Assembly: GCA_020723965.1 (NCBI GenBank)
Contig: DYHW01000008.1
Location: 1-64,000 of the forward strand
Source: Melioribacter sp.
GTDB taxonomy: Bacteria; Bacteroidota; Ignavibacteria; Ignavibacteriales; Melioribacteraceae
Length of the DNA stretch: 64,000 nt
Reading direction: 5' to 3'
The notes beneath the pieces were generated by a model. That model did not search any database. It saw nothing but the letters and a program-made list of their open reading frames with translations, and had not been told where the DNA came from. The translations under genes were made by a program, and so were the position numbers. Below are positions 39,263 to 47,169 of this stretch, one piece after another. Within the stretch, counting starts at the first letter, position 1. Every line of letters begins with the position of its first letter.

Positions 39263-40097
39263 ATTTCACCTTAGGTTCTGCAGCAAAAATATTTTGACTT
39301 AATTGATTTTCCGCCAACTTGTAATACTCTTTTACAATTTCTATTCCCAACCCTACTCTTCCCATTTTGTTCGCAACATTTACTGTTGTACCTGAACCCA
39401 TGAACGGATCAAGAACAACATCGCCTTCTTTTGTAAATAGTTTTATAAACCATTCGGGTAATTCATCCGGAAATGCTGCACTATGTTCTTTGTTATTGCA
39501 TTCAGTTGCAAGGTGGAGAACATTTGTTGGATAAACATAAGCTCTATCCAACCAGTTAGAAACATTTTTTCCGAAACCACTTCCATTTTTTGTATTATCT
39601 CTAGTTTTATCAGTCTGACTCAAATTCTTTAATCTCGACTTTGCCCAATCGCCCACCGGAACCATAACTTCTTCTTGATACATATTGAACTGTTTTGATT
39701 TATTGAACTGCAATAATCTTTCCCAAGAATCACGAAACCGGTTTGGCCATTTACCTGGATAAGAATTTTTCTTATGCCAAATAAATTCTTCCGTCCAGAA
39801 CCAGCCTTGTTTTCTCATCTCATGAATTAAATCAATTACATAAGTGTGCCTTTCCCCATCAACAACTTTTTCTTTTATGTTCAGAACAAAAGTGCCAGTT
39901 GGTTTTAAAACACGAAGCAGTTGTACTGAAATTGGCAAAAACCATTCAACATATTTATTCGGATGGATTCCGCCGTAAGTAGTTTTTCTGCTGTCAGCAT
40001 AAGGTGGTGATGTAAAAATCAAATCAACAGAATTGTCTTCAAAATCTTGAAGAACATCTTTACTATCACCGAGATATATTTTAGTCTTACTTTTCAT
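39222..40097 (-). CDS. DNA methyltransferase, beta-class (N4-cytosine or N6-adenine)
   Basis: About 291 residues. Motif IV (TSPPYADS, near residue 31) comes before motif I (DPFMGSGTTVNVANKMGR, near residue 235), the order of beta-class enzymes. TSPPY favours N4-cytosine methylation, but N6-adenine is possible. It protects host DNA from the adjacent endonuclease. The ATG at 40097 lies within the end of the upstream small ORF; a TTG at 40106 is possible. AGGAG directly precedes the ATG. Confidence 0.88.
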   Translation of the reverse strand: MKSKTKIYLGDSKDVLQDFEDNSVDLIFTSPPYADSRKTTYGGIHPNKYVEWFLPISVQLLRVLKPTGTFVLNIKEKVVDGERHTYVIDLIHEMRKQGWFWTEEFIWHKKNSYPGKWPNRFRDSWERLLQFNKSKQFNMYQEEVMVPVGDWAKSRLKNLSQTDKTRDNTKNGSGFGKNVSNWLDRAYVYPTNVLHLATECNNKEHSAAFPDELPEWFIKLFTKEGDVVLDPFMGSGTTVNVANKMGRVGLGIEIVKEYYKLAENQLSQNIFAAEPKVKYGKTNTGRRKKLH

Positions 40098-40296
40098 TCT
40101 CCTCAATATCGATAGCGTCGTTTGTTGTCATTTCAATTTCTTCTATTTGGAACTGATGTTCTTTTCTATCTTTTTCATTCGACAAATCCTTTTCACCACC
40201 AATAAAGAACTCAGCACATCTCATCGCTTCTTCTTCATTCTCCGCTTTAATGACTACACCATAATCTCTCACTAGTGAAACTAAATATTTTTTCAT
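40087..40296 (-). CDS. Small acidic protein upstream of the methyltransferase
   Basis: 69 residues (MKKYLVSLVRDYGVVIKAENEEEAMRCAEFFIGGE, with a Glu/Asp-rich tail). No helix-turn-helix or known motif is evident, so it is not an obvious C-protein. It resembles short beta-alpha-beta proteins often seen beside methyltransferases. Its 3' end overlaps the methyltransferase start by about 11 nt, so it is part of that operon. Function unknown. Confidence 0.65.
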   Translation of the reverse strand: MKKYLVSLVRDYGVVIKAENEEEAMRCAEFFIGGEKDLSNEKDRKEHQFQIEEIEMTTNDAIDIEENEK

Positions 40297-40364
40297 ACTA
40301 CCTCCAAACGTTTTTCAACTCATTCTTCATTCTACATTCTCAATTCGCCATTCTCAATTCTCAA

Positions 40365-41054
40365 TTAAACATACTCCGGTTTTACTTTGTAAGGTATAGG
40401 GTCTTCAACGCCGGCTTGCTGGAAACCGCGGAGACGGAACGCACAGCTATCGCACACGCCGCAAGCTTTATCTTCACTCTGATAACATGACCAAGTTAAA
40501 TAAAGCGGAGCGTCAAGTTCAATTCCTTTTTTTATTATTTCTGCTTTGGAAAGATTAATTATGGGCGTTTCAATTTTTATTTTGGTTTCCGGCTTTGTGC
40601 CCAGGTCTACCATCTTTTCGAATGCTTTAAAGAAATCTGGACGGCAATCCGGATAACCGCTGGCGTCTTCGTAAACAGCGCCGATAAAAACTGCCTCTGC
40701 GCAAATCACTTCAGCCCAGCTTACGCACGCGCTCAAAATATTTGCGTTGCGGAACGGTACGTATGAACTGGGGATTTCTTTGCTGCCAAGATCAGCTTTC
40801 GAAACTTCGATTGATTTATCAGTTAGAGATGAACCGCCGATTTTTGAAAAATGCCCGAAGTCAATCACCAATCTTTTTTTAGCTTTGTAAAAATCCGCGA
40901 TGTTGTGGAATGCTTTCAGTTCTCTTGTTTCTGTGCGCTGCCCGTAATTAATGTGAATGAGTGCGAGCCGGTGCGTTTGATTCGCGATAGCAGCAGTAAC
41001 ACAGCTATCCATTCCGCCGCTTACTGCAATTACGGCTAATTTATTTTTCACCAT
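40365..41054 (-). CDS. queC: 7-cyano-7-deazaguanine synthase
   Basis: 229-residue PP-loop enzyme making preQ0. The ATP loop AVSGGMDSCVTAAIA is at the N-terminus, RNANILSACVSWAE is mid-chain, and the zinc cluster CYQSEDKACGVCDSCAFRLRG is at the C-terminus, shown in part. It is the first gene of the minus-strand run queC, small ORF, methyltransferase, endonuclease, queF. The 68 bp after it contain TTCTCAATT repeats. Confidence 0.96.
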   Translation of the reverse strand: MVKNKLAVIAVSGGMDSCVTAAIANQTHRLALIHINYGQRTETRELKAFHNIADFYKAKKRLVIDFGHFSKIGGSSLTDKSIEVSKADLGSKEIPSSYVPFRNANILSACVSWAEVICAEAVFIGAVYEDASGYPDCRPDFFKAFEKMVDLGTKPETKIKIETPIINLSKAEIIKKGIELDAPLYLTWSCYQSEDKACGVCDSCAFRLRGFQQAGVEDPIPYKVKPEYV

Positions 41055-41099
41055 AATAAAATCTTATTAAATGCTGGTGAAAAATAGCAAATTGAATCC

Positions 41100-41190
41100 T
41101 GATAATGAAAGCAGTTTTAGGAATAGAACACTGATCTTTTATGATGATTATGATTTTTTATGATCTTAAGTAATCATATAAATCATAACT
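41100..41190. repeat. Intergenic ATGATT/AATCAT-rich repeat, copy C
   Basis: GAATAGAACACTGATC, TGATGATTATGATTTTTTA and AATCATAACTATCTGCG resemble copies A and B, partly in inverted order. Confidence 0.5.
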
Positions 41191-42376
41191 ATCTGCGTGC
41201 TATTGTTTTAGTGCTTAAAAGGACAATTGCAATCAGCATCGAAATAATAGATGAAATCAGAAATGGAACTTGCGCGCCAAATTGATCCCACAATATTCCG
41301 GCGACAAAAGAACCAATCATTACAGCAAAACTTGAAAGCATTGTTAACAAGCCAATAGCAGAGCCGCGGAATTCATCCGGCACAAGATCTGAAACCCAAG
41401 CTTTCGAAACGCCTTCAGTTGAGGAAGCATAAATTCCATACAACGCAAAGAGGAGCCAAACGATCAGATGATTTTCATTCATTGCAAAGCCAAAATAAAC
41501 GACAGAAAAAATCAGCATTCCGATGATGAAAATTATTTTCTTACCAAGTTTGTCTGCCAGAATTCCAATTGGGTAAGATGCAATCGCATAAATTAAATTA
41601 TAAAACAGATAACCGAGAATTGCAATTGTATCCGATTGCGAAACTTGTTTCGATTTCAAGATCAAAAAAACATCGCTGCTGTTCGCCAAAGAAAAAGCCG
41701 TAAGAGCAACAAGAAGAATTTTGTATTCGCGCGGCGCGATTTTCCAAAATTCTTTATAAACTTTCTTTTTATTCCGAAGGAACGGGTGTTCGGAATTTTT
41801 CGCAACGCTTTTTGCATCTTTCACAGTAAATGTAAACGCAATCGCAAATAAAGATGGAACGATAGCGAACAAATAAATCCACGCATACTTTCCAGGAAAA
41901 AAGTAGAGAAGTAAAATTGCAGTGAGCGGTCCTGCAACTGCGCCGAGCGTATCCATACTTCTGTGGAATCCAAAAACAGCGCCTGTATTTCCGTTTGCAT
42001 AACTTGCAAGAAGAGCATCGCGCGGCGCGGTTCGTATTCCTTTGCCTATTCGATCTGTAATACGGGAAAAAATTACAATCGGAACAGTTGCTATCAATCC
42101 CGGCAAAGATTTCACAAAGCCGGAAATACCATATCCAATTACAATAAAAATTGAACGCTTCCCGAGTTGATCGGAAAGCGCTCCAAAATATCCTTTCAAA
42201 AATCCGGCAGTAACTTCTGCTATTCCTTCAATCAAACCAACAACAGACATTGAAGCGCCAAGAACAACAGTAAGAAAAATTGGCGTGATAGGGTAAAGCA
42301 TTTCGCTGGCAAAATCTGTAAAAAAACTAACCAGCCCTAGAATGACTACTTGTTTAGAAATTTTCTTGTATTTCAT
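41189..42376 (-). CDS. Major facilitator superfamily transporter
   Basis: About 395 residues with roughly 12 membrane helices. MFS landmarks include GYFGALSDQLGKRSIFIVIGYG (loop 2-3), RITDRIGKGIRTAPRDAL and PIGILADKLGKKIIFIIGML (loop 8-9). RIGKGIRTAPRDALLA is typical of a bacterial MFS subgroup with uncharacterised substrates. The ATG at 42376 is chosen over a GTG at 42385; neither has a strong RBS. Confidence 0.85.
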   Translation of the reverse strand: MKYKKISKQVVILGLVSFFTDFASEMLYPITPIFLTVVLGASMSVVGLIEGIAEVTAGFLKGYFGALSDQLGKRSIFIVIGYGISGFVKSLPGLIATVPIVIFSRITDRIGKGIRTAPRDALLASYANGNTGAVFGFHRSMDTLGAVAGPLTAILLLYFFPGKYAWIYLFAIVPSLFAIAFTFTVKDAKSVAKNSEHPFLRNKKKVYKEFWKIAPREYKILLVALTAFSLANSSDVFLILKSKQVSQSDTIAILGYLFYNLIYAIASYPIGILADKLGKKIIFIIGMLIFSVVYFGFAMNENHLIVWLLFALYGIYASSTEGVSKAWVSDLVPDEFRGSAIGLLTMLSSFAVMIGSFVAGILWDQFGAQVPFLISSIISMLIAIVLLSTKTIARR

Positions 42377-42555
42377 AACTTGCACAAAATTTGAAGTTGA
42401 ATTTTATAAAAGAGAACTAAAATTCCTACTGATTTTTATTGACTATTTGAAAATAACTTTCAACTTTTAAGTAGAACATTTTACGGCACACCAAATGCAG
42501 AACTTCAAAACAATCTTCTGAGTTTTTATTCAGAAATAAATTATAGGAGCCATCA

Positions 42556-43167
42556 ATGGAATTCTATGAACTTCACCCTGAAACCCCGCAAATGCGTTAT
42601 ATCAACAAAGCAGTTAATGTTTTGAAAAGCGGCGGTGTCATAATTTATCCGACTGATACTATTTACGGAATTGGCTGCGATATTTTTAATAAAGAAGCAC
42701 TAGAACGAGTTTATTTAATCAAGCACGAAGCTGGCACTAAGTTATTCAGTTTTATTTGTCCCGACCTTAAAAAAATTTCCAAATACGCAAATGTATCAGA
42801 TTATGCATACAGGACAATGAAAAAATTATTACCTGGTCCTTATACTTTCATTTTACCCGCAGCGCGTGAAGTTCCCAAAAAACTTTGGTCAAAAAGAAAA
42901 ACCGTCGGCATCCGCATCCCCGATCATAATGTAGCATTAACGCTAGCAAAAGAATTGGGTAATCCTATAATTAGCACAAGCGTTACAAAACGTAAAGGAG
43001 AAATTCTTTTCAATCCTGAGGAGATCAGAGCAATATTTAATAGTCAAGTTGATTTAATGCTTGCAACGGGCGCACTCGAAGGAAAACCGTCCAGCATAAT
43101 AGATTTGAGCAACGGAGAAGCGAAAATAGTACGCGAAGGCGCCGGCGATGTGAGTATGTTTTATTGA
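42556..43167 (+). CDS. YrdC/Sua5-family protein (L-threonylcarbamoyladenylate synthase or YciO type)
   Basis: 203 residues. KSGGVIIYPTDTIYGIGCDIFN, RVYLIKH, LLPGPYTFILPA, KRKTVGIRIPDH and GNPIISTSVTKRKGE define the YrdC fold. It would make threonylcarbamoyl-AMP for tRNA t6A, or be the paralogue YciO. The KRK and GIRIPDH details resemble YciO, so no gene symbol is given. A GGAG site lies just before the ATG. Confidence 0.88.
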   Translation: MEFYELHPETPQMRYINKAVNVLKSGGVIIYPTDTIYGIGCDIFNKEALERVYLIKHEAGTKLFSFICPDLKKISKYANVSDYAYRTMKKLLPGPYTFILPAAREVPKKLWSKRKTVGIRIPDHNVALTLAKELGNPIISTSVTKRKGEILFNPEEIRAIFNSQVDLMLATGALEGKPSSIIDLSNGEAKIVREGAGDVSMFY

Positions 43168-43238
43168 GCTGTAAGTCATTAGCCTTTTGCTGTTAGCTTA
43201 AAGAAAAGAATGCGGGTTGTATAGGTAGCCCGTATTTT

Positions 43239-44015
43239 TTAGAGATCCTCTTTATGAACCATAGTAGCCGCGGCTTGAGCTGTTGGGAATACAATCATTT
43301 GGGCAATGTTAACGTGCTGTTTTCTCGATGCGACAAAAACCACTGCATCTGCTATATCATCTGCAGATAGCGGCGAATAACCTTTATAAACACTTTTTGC
43401 TTTTTCTTTATCGCCATAAAAACGAACATCACTAAAGCCGGTTTCTACTAAGCCGGGATCAATTGTGCTTACTCGAATATTTTTATCAATCAAATCCATC
43501 CGCAAAGATTTTGTAATAGCGGTAACGGCATGTTTAGTTGCACAATAAACTGAGCCTTTGGCATATGCTTCGTGTCCGGCAATTGATCCTATATTTATAA
43601 TATGCCCGCTTTTTCTTTCGACCATTTGAGGAAGAATTGCATGAGTTACATAAAGTAATCCTTTTACATTTGTATCTATCATCTCTTCCCAGCCGTCTGG
43701 GTTGTCTTCATAAAATTTGTTAAGCCCGCGTCCAAGTCCGGCATTATTTATTAAGATATCTATTTTCTTAAACCCAGCAGGAAGAGAGTTGATTGTTTTG
43801 TTTACATCATTGTGATTGCTTACATCTAACTGGAAAGCGAAAACATTTACGACAAATTTTATTTTAATGTCTTGGGCAATTTCGTTAACCAAATTCAACC
43901 GCCGCGCGCTTATGATAATGTTAGCCCCTTCTCTGGCAAAAGCATATGCGCAAGCTTTTCCTATTCCAGAAGTTGCGCCAGTAATAAAGACGGTTTTATT
44001 TTTTAATGATTCCAT
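43239..44015 (-). CDS. Short-chain dehydrogenase/reductase
   Basis: 258 residues. TGATSGIGKACA is the Rossmann nucleotide loop, NNAGLGRG the NNAG motif, and YCATKHAV supplies the catalytic Tyr-Lys after the active Ser (GSIAGHEAY). It resembles YdfG-type serine/3-hydroxy acid dehydrogenases using NADP; substrate is not predictable. It is convergent with the YrdC gene. Confidence 0.9.
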   Translation of the reverse strand: MESLKNKTVFITGATSGIGKACAYAFAREGANIIISARRLNLVNEIAQDIKIKFVVNVFAFQLDVSNHNDVNKTINSLPAGFKKIDILINNAGLGRGLNKFYEDNPDGWEEMIDTNVKGLLYVTHAILPQMVERKSGHIINIGSIAGHEAYAKGSVYCATKHAVTAITKSLRMDLIDKNIRVSTIDPGLVETGFSDVRFYGDKEKAKSVYKGYSPLSADDIADAVVFVASRKQHVNIAQMIVFPTAQAAATMVHKEDL

Positions 44016-44263
44016 GATTACCTCAAATTTTTACCCAAGTAAATTAGAAATGATAATGCAAGTTAAATTCCCTGTTTCAAATAACAAATCATAAATTCCC
44101 AAAAACAAATTACAGTTATGAACCAAAAATAAAAGACCAACGCCTTATTAACATTTTTATTTGATATTTGGTTAGATTTTTTCCGGATTTAATTCGATAG
44201 TTTATCTATATTTTTTTAATTTGAATATGTAATTCAATCCTTTCAAATAAATTTAATAGTCGG

Positions 44264-46681
44264 TTGGAACTAGAAACTCTCGAGAAGAGAACAGATACTA
44301 AACTTTACTGCCATCACTGCGGCGATGAATGCGCAGATGAACTAATTTATATCAGCGAAAAAGTTTTCTGCTGCAACGGATGCAAAACCGTCTATGAAAT
44401 ACTTGATAGAAGTAATCTTTGCGATTATTATAAAATAGATATAAACCCAGGGATAAAACGTAAAGATTACATCAAACGGAACTACGAATTTCTTGACGAT
44501 CCCGACCTCAAACAAAAACTTATAGACTTTACCAATGGAAGGCGCTCAAGTGTAACATTTAATATTCCGCAGATGCATTGCAGTTCGTGCATATGGATTC
44601 TAGAAAATCTTTACAAACTAAATGGGGGCATAATTTCGTCAAAAGTTAATTTTCTTCAGAAGATTATTTCTATCGCCTACTTAGAAGAAAAAACTTCACT
44701 TAAAGAAATTGTTGAGCTGCTCGATTCTATCGGCTACGAACCGCAATTGAACCTGGATGGACAGAAAGATGAAAATGTAAAAACCGAAAACAAAAAACTT
44801 TATTACAAAATAGGGATTGCTGGTTTCTGCTTTGGCAACATTATGCTTCTCAGTTTTCCGGAATATCTTTCTATAAATATTGCCGAGCACACCGAATTAA
44901 AAAAAATATTCGCTTATCTAAACATTATTTTATCTCTGCCGGTTTTCTTTTACAGCAGCAGTTATTACTTCGTCTCTGCTTGGAAAGGATTAAAGAAAAA
45001 AATTGTAAATATTGATGTGCCTTTGGCGCTTGGCATTGCGGCTTTATTTTTCAGAAGCATAATTGATATAATTTTTTTGAACGGTCCTGGTTTTCTTGAT
45101 TCACTTGCCGGCTTAGTTTTTTTTCTTTTAACCGGCAGACTTTTTCAAAACAAAACATACAACACGTTAAATTTTGAACGGAACTACAAAACATATTTTC
45201 CTATTGCAGTTACTATCCGAAAAAATAAACAGGAAACAACTATTCCTGTCGAAAAACTTCAAATTGGCGATCGATTTATTATCAGAAATAACGAGCTTAT
45301 TCCTGCAGATTCGATTCTAATCAAAGGCGCAGCTAACATTGATTACAGTTTTGTAACGGGGGAAGCAATGCCTGTTCGGGTTCAGAATGGAGAAATGATT
45401 TACGCCGGCGCAAAACAAATGGGCAGTGCAATAGAAATTGAAATGATTAAAGAAGTTTCTCAAAGTTATCTAACGCGGCTTTGGAATAATAAAGCATTTC
45501 ACAAAGATGAAGCATCGCGCATAACGGCATTTGCAAACGTTGTAAGCAAATATTTTACGTTCGCTATTTTAGCGCTTGCCGTAATAGCGACAATAATTTG
45601 GCGGCACAATTATACGCTTGCGTTTAATGCTTTTACGGCAGTGCTAATTATTGCGTGTCCATGTGCTTTAGCTCTTTCAACACCTTTTGCGCTTGGCAAT
45701 ACTCTGCGCATCTTCGGCAGGAACAAATTCTATTTGAAAAATACTCACGTAATCGAAAAGCTTGCGGCAGTCAACACAATTGTCTTTGATAAAACTGGAA
45801 CGATTACAGAAAACGGCGCTTCAGATATACAGTTTGTCGGCGATGAGTTGAGCCGCCATGAGAAAATCATCATTAAATCAACCGTAAGAAATTCAACGCA
45901 CCCGCTCAGCTATGCAATTTTTGAATCGCTCAATTCTGAACTAACAAAAAATATCGAACACTACGACGAGCAAATAGGCAAAGGAATTCAAGCAGCAGTT
46001 GATGGAGTTGAAATAAAACTCGGTTCGAAAAATTTTGTTGTCGGAATTACCGGGCATTATGAAGAAGATACAACAACAAAAGTTCTTCTTTCAATAAACG
46101 GTTATGTGAAAGGTTATTTTAAGATTGCCAATAAATACCGCGAAGGATTGAATAAAATTATTCCTGAACTTGAGAAGAATTATAAACTCGCTTTACTTTC
46201 CGGCGATAACGAGGGGGAAAAAGAAACGCTTCGGAAATTTTTTGGCAAAGATGCTGAAATGCATTTCCGTCAATCGCCTCATGATAAACTGAACTTCATT
46301 CAAAAGCTTCAATTAAAGGACAAAAAGATTTTGATGATTGGCGATGGGCTAAACGATGCCGGCGCGCTTAAACAAAGCGATGTTGGCATTTCTATTTCTG
46401 ATGATACAAACAATTTCTCCCCGGCGTGCGACGGAATTCTAGATTCAAACTCCTTTAGCAGATTGAAAGATTTTATTTTATTTTCAAAAACGAGCAAGCG
46501 GATCATCTATTCTAGTTTTATATTGTCTTTAGTTTATAATATCATAGGGTTAGGATTTGCGTTTCAAGGAGCGCTTTCTCCACTAATCGCAGCTATACTA
46601 ATGCCTCTTAGTTCAATTTCTGTCGTGCTGTTTACAACTTTATCTACAAACATTTTGGCAAAACGTAAAGGATTGATTTAA
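44264..46681 (+). CDS. ccoI: Copper-transporting P-type ATPase for cbb3 oxidase assembly (CcoI/FixI)
   Basis: 805 residues. The N-terminal Cys-rich domain has CHHCGDEC and CCNGC, then an HMA domain with MHCSSCIW. About eight membrane helices include the metal-site CPCALALSTPFAL; DKTGTIT, the HP-type loop, and MIGDGLNDAGALKQSDVGIS are the ATPase motifs. It should export Cu+ for insertion into CcoN. The start is a TTG at 44264 without an in-frame ATG. It overlaps ccoS by one base (TAATG) and heads the cbb3 locus. Confidence 0.93.
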   Translation: MELETLEKRTDTKLYCHHCGDECADELIYISEKVFCCNGCKTVYEILDRSNLCDYYKIDINPGIKRKDYIKRNYEFLDDPDLKQKLIDFTNGRRSSVTFNIPQMHCSSCIWILENLYKLNGGIISSKVNFLQKIISIAYLEEKTSLKEIVELLDSIGYEPQLNLDGQKDENVKTENKKLYYKIGIAGFCFGNIMLLSFPEYLSINIAEHTELKKIFAYLNIILSLPVFFYSSSYYFVSAWKGLKKKIVNIDVPLALGIAALFFRSIIDIIFLNGPGFLDSLAGLVFFLLTGRLFQNKTYNTLNFERNYKTYFPIAVTIRKNKQETTIPVEKLQIGDRFIIRNNELIPADSILIKGAANIDYSFVTGEAMPVRVQNGEMIYAGAKQMGSAIEIEMIKEVSQSYLTRLWNNKAFHKDEASRITAFANVVSKYFTFAILALAVIATIIWRHNYTLAFNAFTAVLIIACPCALALSTPFALGNTLRIFGRNKFYLKNTHVIEKLAAVNTIVFDKTGTITENGASDIQFVGDELSRHEKIIIKSTVRNSTHPLSYAIFESLNSELTKNIEHYDEQIGKGIQAAVDGVEIKLGSKNFVVGITGHYEEDTTTKVLLSINGYVKGYFKIANKYREGLNKIIPELEKNYKLALLSGDNEGEKETLRKFFGKDAEMHFRQSPHDKLNFIQKLQLKDKKILMIGDGLNDAGALKQSDVGISISDDTNNFSPACDGILDSNSFSRLKDFILFSKTSKRIIYSSFILSLVYNIIGLGFAFQGALSPLIAAILMPLSSISVVLFTTLSTNILAKRKGLI

Positions 46682-46872
46682 TGTCTGTAATAGTTGTTCT
46701 GATCGGTGCAAGTTTGTTGGTTGCTATTGGATTCTTAATCGCATATTTGTGGGCTGTAAAATCGGGTCAGTATGACGACAAGTATACACCGTCGGTTCGT
46801 ATTTTATTTGATGACTCTAATAGAATAGAAGATGGGAACCGGAAAATGGAAGACGGAAAGTCTTGTCCATAG
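46681..46872 (+). CDS. ccoS: cbb3 oxidase maturation protein CcoS
   Basis: 63 residues with one membrane helix (VVLIGASLLVAIGFLIAYLWAVKSGQYDD) followed by the CcoS-type YTPSVRILFDD. It is required with CcoI for cofactor insertion. The last about 15 residues (EDGNRKMEDGKSCP) are atypical and read like translated intergenic sequence. Confidence 0.9.
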   Translation: MSVIVVLIGASLLVAIGFLIAYLWAVKSGQYDDKYTPSVRILFDDSNRIEDGNRKMEDGKSCP

Positions 46873-47169
46873 GATTTCTTAGTAGATGCTGAATCTCGAT
46901 TCTTGATACAAGTATAAATGTCTGCTCCGTAGGTGCGAAATATTTATAAAAATCGTTAATAATAAATTGTTAAAAGCTCCGTTAAGAACGATATAAAAAA
47001 AATTATAACTTATTAGAGACTTCCGAAAAATTGATTTGACAAGAAAATGAATTCATTTGTCATTCTGGATTTAGTCCAGAATCCACTTTTTAGATTCAGG
47101 ATCAAGCCCGGAATGACACTAATCATTAATTTTTCCGAAGTTTCTTATAGATAATAAGGAGTTCTATAA
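46873..47169. other. Gap upstream of ccoNO
   Basis: 297 bp without a gene. It holds the repeat at 47,059-47,117, an AT-rich stretch (46,940-47,030) and GATAATAAGGAG before the ccoNO start. I found no clear FNR-type TTGAT-N4-ATCAA site. Confidence 0.6.
47059..47117. repeat. GTCATTC...GAATGAC element upstream of ccoNO
   Basis: GTCATTCTGGA at 47,059 and GGAATGAC ending at 47,117 bound two nested hairpins (TCTGGATTTAGTCCAGA and ATTCAGGATCAAGCCCGGAAT-like). Same family as the element at 36,591. Confidence 0.55.

Noticed and set aside
38142..41054. A Dpd-type 7-deazaguanine DNA modification cluster
   Set aside because: Genes seen are queC, queF and an ordinary methyltransferase/endonuclease; no DpdA-like transglycosylase or Dpd restriction genes are present.
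46873..47169. FNR/ANR binding site upstream of ccoNO
   Set aside because: No TTGAT-N4-ATCAA match was found; the nearest similar stretches lack the second half-site.
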